Below are positions 24,364 through 32,898 of a stretch of 64,000 bases of DNA, piece after piece. The stretch comes from Catellatospora methionotrophica (GTDB lineage Bacteria; Actinomycetota; Actinomycetes; Mycobacteriales; Micromonosporaceae). Below the pieces are notes generated by a model that saw only the letters and a program-made list of their open reading frames with translations, was not told where the DNA came from and searched no databases. Position numbers and translations under genes: made by a program. Location: positions 124,001-188,000 of the forward strand of contig NZ_JAAOTJ010000010.1 in NCBI RefSeq assembly GCF_011297335.1, written 5' to 3'. The first letter of the stretch is position 1. Each line of letters opens with the position of its first letter.

Positions 24364-24428
24364 ATAGACGTTGGCCTATGACGTCGAAAATAAGTAGATC
24401 AAATTCAACGTAATAGGCCAACGTCTAT
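24364..24428. terminator. AT-rich inverted repeat between convergent genes
   Basis: Perfect 16-bp arms ATAGACGTTGGCCTAT (24364-24379) and ATAGGCCAACGTCTAT (24413-24428) enclose 33 bp that is strikingly AT-rich for this genome. The position between the aldo/keto reductase gene and ptsH suggests a bidirectional terminator; a small mobile remnant is an alternative. Confidence 0.55.
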
Positions 24429-24453
24429 GAAAAACGAGGGCGGCGCGCCCCCG

Positions 24454-24714
24454 TCAGCTGGTGGTGCGCAGGGCGGTGGCCACGGCTTCGGCGGCGGCGG
24501 GGGCGTCGTCGCCGGTGGCGCGGACGGTGACGGTCTCGCCCGCGGTGGCGCCGAGGGCCAGCAGGGCCAGGACGCCGCGGGCGTTGGCGACTTTGGCGCC
24601 GTAGACGATCTCGACCGTGCTGGTGAACCTGGCCGCGGTGACGACTATCTGGCCCGCCGGGCGGGCGTGCAGGTGGGCGGGCAGGACGACGGTGAGTTCA
24701 GAGCTTTCGGGCAT
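24454..24714 (-). CDS. ptsH: HPr-like phosphocarrier protein
   Basis: 86 residues, the size of HPr. The phosphorylation site LHARPAG holds H16, equivalent to His15 of the family. The region of the regulatory Ser46 reads ARGVLALLAL with no serine there, so it probably lacks HPr-kinase-type control. It follows dhaM on the minus strand with a 17-bp overlap (dhaM ends at 24698), and stands divergent from the dhaK-dhaL-ptsI operon. The context suggests it passes phosphate from the Enzyme I encoded at 26936 to DhaM. Whether it also serves sugar PTS permeases elsewhere is open. Confidence 0.92.
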   Translation of the reverse strand: MPESSELTVVLPAHLHARPAGQIVVTAARFTSTVEIVYGAKVANARGVLALLALGATAGETVTVRATGDDAPAAAEAVATALRTTS

Positions 24715-25090
24715 GCCAGGCCTCCTCCGCCGCGTCGGCGACCGTGTCCAGGTCCGCGCCGGTGGCCGCGATGACGGCGGCGGCCACCGCGCCCTCGACG
24801 AACGGGGCGTCGACCAGGCGCACCTGAGGGTTGGGATGGTCCTCCAGCAGGGCCTTCGCGGTGAGCACCGAACTGCCCAGGTCGGGCAGGACGATCACGC
24901 CCGCACCGGAGCCCGCCTCGGCGATCGCGTCGCGGATCAGCTCGTACGAGGTGCCCAGGCCGCCGTCGTCGTCGCCGCCCGCCACGGTCACCGCGACCGC
25001 GTCGCCGGCCACCTGCCGCAGCAGCTCGCGCAGCCCGGCTGCCAGATCGGGACTGTGCGAGACGAGGACCAGCCCCACGGTGCCGCTCAT
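24698..25090 (-). CDS. dhaM: PTS-dependent dihydroxyacetone kinase phosphotransferase subunit DhaM
   Basis: 130 residues, a single EIIA-Man-like domain without the extra HPr and EI-like domains of the E. coli protein. The N-terminus GLVLVSHSPDLAAG carries the phospho-acceptor H12; the later VIVLPDLGSSVLTA stretch is typical of DhaM. The ATG at 25090 begins the family domain; an upstream in-frame start exists at 25168 but adds 26 residues without homology. DhaM takes phosphate from HPr and passes it to ADP bound in DhaL. It is co-transcribed with ptsH and divergent from dhaK. Confidence 0.92.
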   Translation of the reverse strand: MSGTVGLVLVSHSPDLAAGLRELLRQVAGDAVAVTVAGGDDDGGLGTSYELIRDAIAEAGSGAGVIVLPDLGSSVLTAKALLEDHPNPQVRLVDAPFVEGAVAAAVIAATGADLDTVADAAEEAWHARKL

Positions 25091-25299
25091 GTGGGGATGG
25101 TAGCCCCGCGGGCCGGTAAACCGGGCGGGGTGCGCCGAGTCGGGGCAGGATGGACTTACGACGCCCACCGGCGGCGCGACGGTCGCGTCCCCGGGCCGCT
25201 GTGACGGGTCAGGGGCGACGCTGGTGGGGAGTCCTCGGTGGTTCGCCGTTCAGGCGGGCCGCCGGGACGAGCCACTGGCGGAGTGAAGGGAGCCCGGCC

Positions 25300-26298
25300 G
25301 TGAAGAAGTTCATCAACCACCCCGACGCGGTGGTCCGTGAGGCGCTGGTGGGTCTGGCCGCCGCCCATCCGGAGCTGCGGGTGGACCTGGAGCAGCAGAT
25401 AGTGGTCCGGGCCGACGCGCCCAGGGCCGGCAAGGTCGGACTGATCTCCGGCGGCGGGTCGGGCCACGAGCCCCTGCACGCCGGTTTCGTGGGGCTGGGC
25501 ATGCTCGACGCGGCCTGCCCGGGGGAGGTGTTCACCTCGCCGGTGCCGGACCAGATCCTCGCCGCGGGCAAGGCGGTCGACGGCGGGGCCGGGGTGGTGC
25601 ACATCGTGAAGAACTACACCGGTGACGTGATGAACTTCCAGCTCGCCGCGGAGCTGTCGGCCGACGAGGGCATCGAGGTGCACTCGGTGCTGGTCGACGA
25701 TGACGTGGCGGTGGAGGACTCGACGTGGACCGCGGGCCGCCGGGGTACGGGCGCGACGATGCTGGTCGAGAAGATCGCCGGGGCGCTGGCCGAGGAGGGC
25801 GGGGACGCGGCCTCGGTCGCCGCGCTGGGTACGCGGGTCAACGAGGCCAGTGCGTCGTTCGCGATCGCGCTGAGCCCGTGTACCACGCCCGCCGCCGGGC
25901 GGCCGGGGTTCGAGCTGGGCGAGGACGAGATGGAGGTCGGCGTCGGCATCCACGGCGAGCCGGGCCGCCGCCGGGAGAAACTGCTGCCCGCCCGCGACAT
26001 CGCGACGATGACGCTGGAGGCGATCCTGGCGGCCAAGCCGGTCGCCGCGGGCGAGGACGCGATCGTGCTGATGAACGGGCTCGGCGCGACCCCGCTGATC
26101 GAGCTGTACCTGCTCTACGGGGAGTTCGCGGGGCTGCTGGAGTCGGCCGGGGTGCGCATCGCGCGCAACCTCGTCGGCAACTTCGTGACCAGCCTGGACA
26201 TGGCGGGCATGTCGCTGACGATCTGCCGGGCCGATCCGGAGCTGCTGCGGCTGTGGGACGCCCCGGTGCGTACGCCGGCGCTGCGCTGGGGGGTCTGA
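25300..26298 (+). CDS. dhaK: Dihydroxyacetone kinase subunit DhaK
   Basis: 332 residues, full length for DhaK. H218 in GIHGEPG is the residue that binds dihydroxyacetone covalently, and GGGSGHEPLH near residue 51 is the conserved glycine-rich substrate loop. GTG 25300 is chosen because of GAAGGGAG upstream and because KKFINHPD is the usual N-terminus. It forms a complex with DhaL and receives phosphate to make dihydroxyacetone phosphate, which enters glycolysis. First gene of dhaK-dhaL-ptsI; its stop overlaps the next start. Confidence 0.95.
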   Translation: MKKFINHPDAVVREALVGLAAAHPELRVDLEQQIVVRADAPRAGKVGLISGGGSGHEPLHAGFVGLGMLDAACPGEVFTSPVPDQILAAGKAVDGGAGVVHIVKNYTGDVMNFQLAAELSADEGIEVHSVLVDDDVAVEDSTWTAGRRGTGATMLVEKIAGALAEEGGDAASVAALGTRVNEASASFAIALSPCTTPAAGRPGFELGEDEMEVGVGIHGEPGRRREKLLPARDIATMTLEAILAAKPVAAGEDAIVLMNGLGATPLIELYLLYGEFAGLLESAGVRIARNLVGNFVTSLDMAGMSLTICRADPELLRLWDAPVRTPALRWGV

Positions 26299-26939
26299 TG
26301 GACGTCACCTTGGCCAGGGCCTGGCTGGACGCGGCGGCGGACGCCATCGCGGCCCAGGCCGATCAGCTGACCACGCTGGACGCCGCGATCGGCGACTCCG
26401 ATCACGGGGTGAACATGAAGCGCGGGTTCGGTGCGGTGCGCACCGCGCTGGACGGGGCCGCGCCGGACGGGGTGGGCGCGGTGTTCACGCTGGCCGGGTC
26501 GACGCTGGTGTCGAAGGTCGGCGGGGCGGCGGGGCCGCTGTACGGCAGCGCGCTGCGGGCGCTGGGCAAGTCCCTGCCGGACGGGCCGCAGGTGGACGCG
26601 GCGGCGTTCGGGGCGGGGCTGCGCGCGGGTCTGGAGGCGCTGCGGAAGCTGGGCGGGGCCGCGCCGGGCGACAAGACCATCGTGGACGCGTACCTGCCGG
26701 CGGTGGACGCCTACGACGCGGCGGTCCGCCAGCACGGTGGTGACGCCGACGGCGGGCTGGCCGCCGCCGCCCGTGCCGCCGCGACGGCGGCCGCCGAGGG
26801 CATGCGGGCCACGGTCCCGTTGCAGGCCCGCAAGGGGCGCGCGTCGTACCTCGGCGAGCGCAGCATCGGGCACCAGGACCCCGGCGCCACCTCGACCTGG
26901 CTGATCTTCCAGGCCCTGGCGGACGCCGTCGCGCCATGA
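26298..26939 (+). CDS. dhaL: Dihydroxyacetone kinase ADP-binding subunit DhaL
   Basis: 213 residues. The Mg-ADP site AAIGDSDHGVNMKRG has D33 and D35 with the family spacing, and a second family motif DPGATSTWLI lies near the C-terminus. DhaL keeps ADP as a tightly bound cofactor that is rephosphorylated by DhaM, then phosphorylates dihydroxyacetone on DhaK. The start ATG overlaps the dhaK stop (TGATG) and its own stop overlaps the ptsI start (ATGA), so the three proteins should be made together. Confidence 0.95.
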   Translation: MDVTLARAWLDAAADAIAAQADQLTTLDAAIGDSDHGVNMKRGFGAVRTALDGAAPDGVGAVFTLAGSTLVSKVGGAAGPLYGSALRALGKSLPDGPQVDAAAFGAGLRAGLEALRKLGGAAPGDKTIVDAYLPAVDAYDAAVRQHGGDADGGLAAAARAAATAAAEGMRATVPLQARKGRASYLGERSIGHQDPGATSTWLIFQALADAVAP

Positions 26940-28531
26940 GGCCCGAGGTCTACTGCGGGGTCGCGGGCGCGCCCGGAGTCGCGGTCGGTGTGCTGCGCCA
27001 TCAGGCGTACGGCAGCAGCGGCGAGCCGGTGGCCGCCACCGCGGACCAGGTCGGGGCGGCGTTCGACGCGGTCGCGGCCCGGCTGCGCTGCACCGCGCAG
27101 GGCATGCGCGAACGGGGTGAGCACGGCACCCCGGCCGACATCCTGGAGGCGACCGCGCTCATCGCCGACGACCCGGACCTGCGCTCGGCCGCGATCGGCG
27201 GCGTCGAGAACGGCACCCCGGCGGACCGGGCGGTGCTGGACGCGGCGGAACGGTACGCCGGGGTGCTGGCCGGGCTGTCGGATCCGACGCTGGCCGCCCG
27301 CGCCGCCGACGTGCGCCAGATCGGACGCCGCGTCGTCGAGCAGCTGCGATCCGGGGCCGGGCGGTCCGCCGGGCCCGGCGAGGAGCCGGTGATCCTGGTC
27401 GCCGAGGAACTGGGCGCCGACGACCTGCTCGACCCGTCGGTGCCGGTGGTGGGCGGGGTCTCGCGACTGGGCGGGCCGAACGCGCACGTGGCGATCGTGG
27501 CGCGGGCGCTGGGCGTGCCGCTGCTGTTCGGGGTGAACGTGCCCGCGTCGTCGGGGGGCCGCCAGGCGGTGCTGGACGCGGTGGTGGCGACCCTGACCGT
27601 GTCCCCGACGCCGCACCGGCTGGAGGCCGCGCAGCGGGCCGCCGCGGCGGCCCGGCAACGGCGCGACGAGCTGGCCGCGCTGCGCGACCAGCCCGCGGTG
27701 ACCCGGGACGGCACCCCGGTGCGGCTGCTGGTCAACGTCTCCACCGCGGCCGACGCGGTGGCGGGCCTGGCGGCCGGGGCGCTGGGGGCGGGGCTGATCC
27801 GCACCGAGGTGGCGTTCCTGCACGCGGGGCACTGGCCGACCCGGTCCGAGCACGCCGCGGCGCTGCGGCCGGTGCTCGCGGCGCTGGCCGGGCACACGGC
27901 GACCGTACGCACGCTGGACTTCGCGCCGGACAAGCTGCCACCGTTCCTGTGGGGCACCTCGTCGCGCCATCGTGGGCTGGAGCTGATGCTGGACGCCCCA
28001 CGGGCGCTGGCAGACCAGTTCGCGGCGATCCTCGACGAGGCCGACGGGGCGAGGCTGCGCGTCATGATCCCGATGGTGGTCTCGGTGGCCCAGCTGGACC
28101 GCTGCCGTGAGCTGCTCGACGCGGCGGCGGCCGCGCACGGGGTGCCGTCGCCGCCGCTGGGCGCGATGATCGAGCTGCCGGAGGCGGTGGTGGCGGTCGA
28201 CGAGCTGGCGGCGGCGGCCGACTTCCTGTCCATCGGCAGCAACGACCTGACGGCGGCGCTGCTGGGGCTGGACCGGCGTGATCCGGCGCTGACGCCGGGC
28301 CGGATCGCCGATCCGGTGGTGCTGTCGGCGGTGGTGGCGGTGGTGCGGGCGGGCCGCCGGCACGACCGGGACGTGTCGGTGTGCGGGGACGCGGCGGGCG
28401 ACCCGGCGCTGGTGCCGCTGCTGCTGTCGGCGGGGTGCCGGATCCTGTCGGCGGCCCCGACGGCGCTGGACGAGGTGCGCGCGGCGGTTCGTGACACGAC
28501 GCTGGACCCCGGCGAAATAAAGCCCATCTAG
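26936..28531 (+). CDS. ptsI: PTS Enzyme I (PEP-protein phosphotransferase) of the DHA system
   Basis: 531 residues, slightly short for Enzyme I (about 570). The phospho-histidine is H184 in GGPNAHVAIVARALGVP; the usual GGxTSHxAIxAR context is altered (Asn-Ala before His). The PEP-binding barrel has LIRTEVAFL, FLSIGSNDLTAALL and the catalytic Cys483 in VCGDAAGD. It would start the chain PEP to EI to HPr to DhaM to DhaL to DhaK. Being fused by ATGA to dhaL strongly ties it to dihydroxyacetone phosphorylation rather than general sugar uptake. A second, general EI may exist elsewhere in the genome. Confidence 0.92.
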   Translation: MRPEVYCGVAGAPGVAVGVLRHQAYGSSGEPVAATADQVGAAFDAVAARLRCTAQGMRERGEHGTPADILEATALIADDPDLRSAAIGGVENGTPADRAVLDAAERYAGVLAGLSDPTLAARAADVRQIGRRVVEQLRSGAGRSAGPGEEPVILVAEELGADDLLDPSVPVVGGVSRLGGPNAHVAIVARALGVPLLFGVNVPASSGGRQAVLDAVVATLTVSPTPHRLEAAQRAAAAARQRRDELAALRDQPAVTRDGTPVRLLVNVSTAADAVAGLAAGALGAGLIRTEVAFLHAGHWPTRSEHAAALRPVLAALAGHTATVRTLDFAPDKLPPFLWGTSSRHRGLELMLDAPRALADQFAAILDEADGARLRVMIPMVVSVAQLDRCRELLDAAAAAHGVPSPPLGAMIELPEAVVAVDELAAAADFLSIGSNDLTAALLGLDRRDPALTPGRIADPVVLSAVVAVVRAGRRHDRDVSVCGDAAGDPALVPLLLSAGCRILSAAPTALDEVRAAVRDTTLDPGEIKPI

Positions 28532-28554
28532 TACGCATCACCCCCGACGAACGC

Positions 28555-28572
28555 ATACCCGGCAGCGGGTAT
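28555..28572 (+). terminator. Weak hairpin after ptsI
   Basis: ATACCCG, loop GCAG, CGGGTAT: a 7-bp stem 23 nt after the ptsI stop. Too short to be certain. Further downstream in the 28532-28742 interval TATGCT (28606-28611) may be a -10 for glpF, without a convincing -35. Confidence 0.35.
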
Positions 28573-28742
28573 CGGAGAGCGATCCAGGCAGGACGTGATT
28601 CGTTCTATGCTGGACTCGTAGCGCGAGTGGATCACCGTTTTCGGTGGTCGGCGGCGGTTTTGCCGCGACGGCACACGACATCTCCGCGCGCCGCACGGCC
28701 TCGCCGCCCTTACCCGCGGACACCTCTGGGGGGCGGACAGAC

Positions 28743-29615
28743 ATGGCAAGTTCCGGGACGGCAACAGTGGACAGGCCGAGCCACACGAAGGGACTGTGGC
28801 GCGAGCTGAGCGCCGAGTTCGCCGGCACCATGATCCTGATTTTGTTCGGCGTCGGCGTGGTGGCCCAGGTCGTCGGCGGCGGCCTCGGCGACCACGACAG
28901 CATCTCCTGGGCTTGGGGCCTGGGCGTGACGATGGGTGTGTACGTCGCGGCGCGGATCAGCGGCGGCCACCTCAATCCGGCGGTGACGTTCTCGCTGGCC
29001 CTGTTCAAGGGTTTCCCCTGGATCAAGGTGCTGCCCTACATCGTCGCGCAGTTCCTGGGCGCGTTCGTGGCCGCGCTGATCGTCCGGTGGAACTACACCG
29101 AGGTGCTGCACAAGGTGGACCCCGGCCTCACCATGAAGACGCAGGGCGTGTTCTCCACCCTGCCCGGCAACGGCGCGCTGCCGATCGGCACCTGGGGGGC
29201 GTTCCGTGACCAGATCATCGGCACGGCGATCCTGCTGTTCGTGGTGCTGGCGCTGACCGACCTGCTCAACCTGCCGCCGCTGGCCAACCTGGCCCCGCTG
29301 ATGATCGGCCTGCTGGTGGTCGGCATCGGGATGGCCTGGGGCACCGCGGCCGGCTACGCGATCAACCCGGCCCGTGACTTCGGGCCCCGGCTGGCGTCTT
29401 ATCTGACCGGTTACGAGTCCGCGTTCCGAGATCAGTATGGGAATCTCTATTTCTGGGTGCCGATCGTCGCCCCGCTCATCGGCGGACCGCTGGGCGCCTG
29501 GCTGTACCAGGTCCTGGTCGGCCGGTACCTCACGGCCGAGCAGGTGGAAGAGGCGAGCACGCCGGTCGGCACGGTCGGGGTGAAGGAGTCGGGCACGTCC
29601 GAGAACGACGCGTGA
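28743..29615 (+). CDS. glpF: Glycerol facilitator / aquaporin family protein
   Basis: 290 residues with six membrane spans and the two half-helix motifs NPAVTF and NPARDFGPR. The Asp after the second NPA is the mark of glycerol-conducting members. A polar C-terminal tail of about 35 residues ([18 protein letters not shown]) lies in the cytoplasm. The ATG at 28743 follows a GGGGGGCGG stretch; the frame is open upstream but without membrane sequence. It is 34 bp before glpK and begins a glpF-glpK-glpD operon, so it should admit glycerol. It lies next to the DHA kinase locus, which uses a related C3 substrate. Confidence 0.94.
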   Translation: MASSGTATVDRPSHTKGLWRELSAEFAGTMILILFGVGVVAQVVGGGLGDHDSISWAWGLGVTMGVYVAARISGGHLNPAVTFSLALFKGFPWIKVLPYIVAQFLGAFVAALIVRWNYTEVLHKVDPGLTMKTQGVFSTLPGNGALPIGTWGAFRDQIIGTAILLFVVLALTDLLNLPPLANLAPLMIGLLVVGIGMAWGTAAGYAINPARDFGPRLASYLTGYESAFRDQYGNLYFWVPIVAPLIGGPLGAWLYQVLVGRYLTAEQVEEASTPVGTVGVKESGTSENDA

Positions 29616-29649
29616 GCCGTGCCAGGGACGATCAGGGAGAGGACGCGAG

Positions 29650-31167
29650 ATGGCTGACTTCGTGGGTGCGATCGATCAGGGGACGACGAGCACACGGTTC
29701 ATGATCTTCGACCGGGGCGGCAACGAGGTCGGCAAGCACCAGCTGGAGCACAAGCAGTACCTGCCGCAGGCCGGCTGGGTGGAGCACAATCCGCTGGAGA
29801 TCTGGGAGCGGACCAGTGCCGTCATCCGCACGGCGCTGGCCCAGAGCAAGTTGCAGGCCTCCGACCTGGCCGCGGTCGGCATCACCAACCAGCGCGAGAC
29901 CACCGTGGTCTGGGACCGCCGGACCGGGCGGCCGTACTACAACGCCATCGTCTGGCAGGACACCCGCACCGACCGCATCGCGTCCGCGCTCGACCGCGAC
30001 GGCCGCGGCGACACCATCCGGCGCAAGGCGGGGCTGCCGCCCGCGACGTACTTCTCCGGCGGCAAGATCCAGTGGATCCTGGAGAACGTCGAGGGCGTAC
30101 GCGAGGCGGCCCAGCGCGGCGACGCCCTGTTCGGCAACACCGACGCCTGGACGCTGTGGTACCTGACCGGCGGCTCCGACGGCGGCGTGCACATCACCGA
30201 CGTCACCAACGCCAGCCGCACCATGCTGATGAACCTGGAGACGCTGGACTGGGACGACGAGCTGCTGTCGTTCTTCGACATCCCGCGCTCGATGCTGCCG
30301 GAGATCCGGCCGTCGTCGGACCCGTCGCTGTACGGCACGACCCGGGCCGGCGGGCCGTTCGCCGGGGAGGTGCCGCTGCCGGCGACGCTGGGCGACCAGC
30401 AGGCGGCCACGGTCGGGCAGGTGTGCTTCTCGCCCGGCGAGGCGAAGAACACCTACGGCACCGGTAACTTCATGCTGCTCAACACCGGCACGGAGCTGGT
30501 CCGCTCCAAGTCTGGCCTGCTGACCACGGTCTGCTACCAGTTCGGCGACCAGCCCGCGGTGTACGCCCTGGAGGGCTCCATCGCGGTGACCGGCTCGGCC
30601 ATCCAGTGGCTGCGCGACCAGCTCGGCATCATCAGCGGCGCGGCGCAGAGCGAGTCGCTGGCCCGGCAGGTCGAGGACAACGGCGGCATGTACTTCGTGC
30701 CCGCCTTCTCCGGCCTGTTCGCCCCGTACTGGCGCTCCGACGCGCGCGGGGTGATCGTCGGCCTGTCGCGCTACAACACCAACGCGCACCTGGCCCGCGC
30801 CGCGCTGGAAGCGATCTGCTACCAGTCCCGCGACGTGGTCGAGGCGATGGAGAAGGACTCCGGGGTGGCGCTGGAGTTCCTCAAGGTCGACGGCGGCATC
30901 ACGGCGAACAAGCTGTGCATGCAGCTGCAGGCCGACATCCTCGGGGTGCCGGTCAGCAAGCCCGTGGTCGCCGAGACGACCGCGCTGGGCGCGGCGTACG
31001 CGGCCGGGCTCGCGGTCGGGTTCTGGCAGAACACCGACCAGCTGCGCGAGCAGTGGCACGAGGACCAGCGCTGGGAGCCGACCTGGAGCGACGAGCAGCG
31101 CGAAGAGGGCTACAAGGGCTGGAAGAAGGCCGTCGAGCGGACCCTGAACTGGGTCGAGGTCGGGTAA
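29650..31167 (+). CDS. glpK: Glycerol kinase
   Basis: 505 residues, full length. Family marks: N-terminal [17 protein letters not shown] (phosphate 1 site), [23 protein letters not shown], and the C-terminal [21 protein letters not shown]. It phosphorylates glycerol entering through GlpF to sn-glycerol-3-phosphate with ATP. The ATG is preceded by AGGGAGAGGA. The gap to glpD is 10 bp, so they share a transcript. No dedicated regulator (such as a GylR-type IclR protein) is found in the window. Confidence 0.97.
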   Translation: MADFVGAIDQGTTSTRFMIFDRGGNEVGKHQLEHKQYLPQAGWVEHNPLEIWERTSAVIRTALAQSKLQASDLAAVGITNQRETTVVWDRRTGRPYYNAIVWQDTRTDRIASALDRDGRGDTIRRKAGLPPATYFSGGKIQWILENVEGVREAAQRGDALFGNTDAWTLWYLTGGSDGGVHITDVTNASRTMLMNLETLDWDDELLSFFDIPRSMLPEIRPSSDPSLYGTTRAGGPFAGEVPLPATLGDQQAATVGQVCFSPGEAKNTYGTGNFMLLNTGTELVRSKSGLLTTVCYQFGDQPAVYALEGSIAVTGSAIQWLRDQLGIISGAAQSESLARQVEDNGGMYFVPAFSGLFAPYWRSDARGVIVGLSRYNTNAHLARAALEAICYQSRDVVEAMEKDSGVALEFLKVDGGITANKLCMQLQADILGVPVSKPVVAETTALGAAYAAGLAVGFWQNTDQLREQWHEDQRWEPTWSDEQREEGYKGWKKAVERTLNWVEVG

Positions 31168-31177
31168 GGGGCCCACG

Positions 31178-32878
31178 ATGGACGTCGTCGCGCTTTCCGC
31201 TGAGTCGCGCCGTCAGGCGCTGGCCGACATGGCCGCACGTGAACTGGACATCCTCGTGATCGGCGGGGGCGTGGTCGGGGCCGGGGCGGCGCTGGACGCG
31301 GCCACCCGGGGCCTGAGCACCGGGCTGGTCGAGGCGCGGGACTGGGCCTCGGGCACGTCCAGCCGGTCCAGCAAGCTGATCCACGGCGGCCTGCGCTACC
31401 TGGAGATGCTGGACTTCGGCCTGGTCGCCGAGGCGCTCAAGGAGCGGGCGCTGCTGCTCACCCGGCTCGCCCCGCACCTGGTCAAGCCGGTGAAGTTCCT
31501 CTACCCGCTGACGCACCGGGTGTGGGAGCGGCCGTACGTCGGGTCGGGCGTGCTGCTGTACGACATCATGGGTCTGGGCACCGGCAACGGTCGCGGGGTG
31601 CCGCACCACCGGCACCTGAGCCACCGCCGGGCGCTGCGCGAGGCCCCGTGTCTGAAGAAGGCGTCGCTGGTCGGCGCGGTGCAGTACTACGACGGCCAGG
31701 TCGACGACGCCCGGCACACGATGACCGTGGTGCGCACCGCGGCGTCCTATGGCGCGATGGTCGCCAACCGGGCCCGGATCAACGAGTTCCTGCGCGAGGG
31801 GGAGCGGGTCGTCGGCGCGCAGGTCGAGGACGTGGTGACCGGTGAGATGTACGAGATCCGCGCGAAACAGGTGATCAACGCGACCGGGGTGTGGACCGAC
31901 GAGACGCAGCGTATGGCCGACACCCGCGGGCAGTTCCACGTACGCGCCTCCAAGGGCGTGCACCTGCTGGTGCCGCGGGACCGCATCCAGTCGCGCACCG
32001 GGCTGATCCTGCGCACCGAGAAGAGTGTGCTGTTCGTGATCCCGTGGGGGCGGCACTGGATCGTCGGCACCACCGACACCGACTGGAACCTGGACCTGGC
32101 CCACCCGGCGGCCACCGCCAGCGACATCGAGTACATCCTGGAGCACGTCAACTCGGTGCTGGTCACCAAGCTGACCCAGGCCGACGTCGAGGGCGTGTAC
32201 GCCGGGCTGCGCCCGCTGCTGGCCGGGGAGTCCGAGGAGACCAGCAAGCTGTCCCGCGAGCACCTGGTCGGGCACCCGGTCCCGGGGCTGGTCGTCATCG
32301 CGGGCGGCAAGTACACCACGTACCGGGTGATGGGCAAGGACGCCGTCGACGAGGCGGTGCGCGGCATGGACCAGCGCATCCCGGAGTCGATGACGCACGA
32401 GGTGCCGCTGGCCGGGGCCGAGGGCTACAAGGTGCTGTGGAACCGGCGGCACCTGCTGGCCCAGGAGTCGGGCCTGCACGTGGTGCGCATCGAACACCTG
32501 CTCAACCGGTACGGCTCGATGATCCACGAGGTGCTGCGGCTGATCGCCGACGATCCCACGCTGGCCGACCCGCTGCCCGGCGCCGACGACTACCTGGGCG
32601 CGGAGGCCGTGTACGCGGCTTCGCACGAGGGCGCGCTGCACGTCGACGACGTGCTGGCCCGGCGTACCCGGGCGTCGATCGAGACCTGGTCGCGCGGGGT
32701 GCAGGCGGCCCCGACGGTGGCCCGGCTGATGGGCGGCGTGCTCGGCTGGACCGACAAGGAGATCGAAGAGGAGATCGAGGTGTACGCGGCCCGCGTGCAG
32801 GCCGAGCGGCAGTCGCAGGAGGAGCCCGACGACGAGTCGGCCGAGGAGGTTCGGCTGGCTGCGCCCGATCTTGGATGA
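31178..32878 (+). CDS. glpD: Glycerol-3-phosphate dehydrogenase, FAD-dependent
   Basis: 566 residues. An N-terminal FAD-binding motif VIGGGVVGAGAALDAATRG is followed by the family stretch TSSRSSKLIHGGLRYLE, and the C-terminal part has the GlpD-type extension with charged tail EEPDDESAEEVR. It oxidises sn-glycerol-3-phosphate to dihydroxyacetone phosphate at the membrane, feeding electrons to quinone. Last gene of the glpF-glpK-glpD operon; its product is the same as that of the DHA kinase, so the two neighbouring operons converge on one metabolite. Confidence 0.96.
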   Translation: MDVVALSAESRRQALADMAARELDILVIGGGVVGAGAALDAATRGLSTGLVEARDWASGTSSRSSKLIHGGLRYLEMLDFGLVAEALKERALLLTRLAPHLVKPVKFLYPLTHRVWERPYVGSGVLLYDIMGLGTGNGRGVPHHRHLSHRRALREAPCLKKASLVGAVQYYDGQVDDARHTMTVVRTAASYGAMVANRARINEFLREGERVVGAQVEDVVTGEMYEIRAKQVINATGVWTDETQRMADTRGQFHVRASKGVHLLVPRDRIQSRTGLILRTEKSVLFVIPWGRHWIVGTTDTDWNLDLAHPAATASDIEYILEHVNSVLVTKLTQADVEGVYAGLRPLLAGESEETSKLSREHLVGHPVPGLVVIAGGKYTTYRVMGKDAVDEAVRGMDQRIPESMTHEVPLAGAEGYKVLWNRRHLLAQESGLHVVRIEHLLNRYGSMIHEVLRLIADDPTLADPLPGADDYLGAEAVYAASHEGALHVDDVLARRTRASIETWSRGVQAAPTVARLMGGVLGWTDKEIEEEIEVYAARVQAERQSQEEPDDESAEEVRLAAPDLG

Positions 32879-32898
32879 TCGCGTTCTAATGTGATTTC

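Noticed and set aside
28570-28590. GGAGAGCGATCC near glpF as a LacI operator
   Set aside because: Only one half-site GGAGAGC is present; the other half does not match and the gene belongs to glycerol, not glucan, use.
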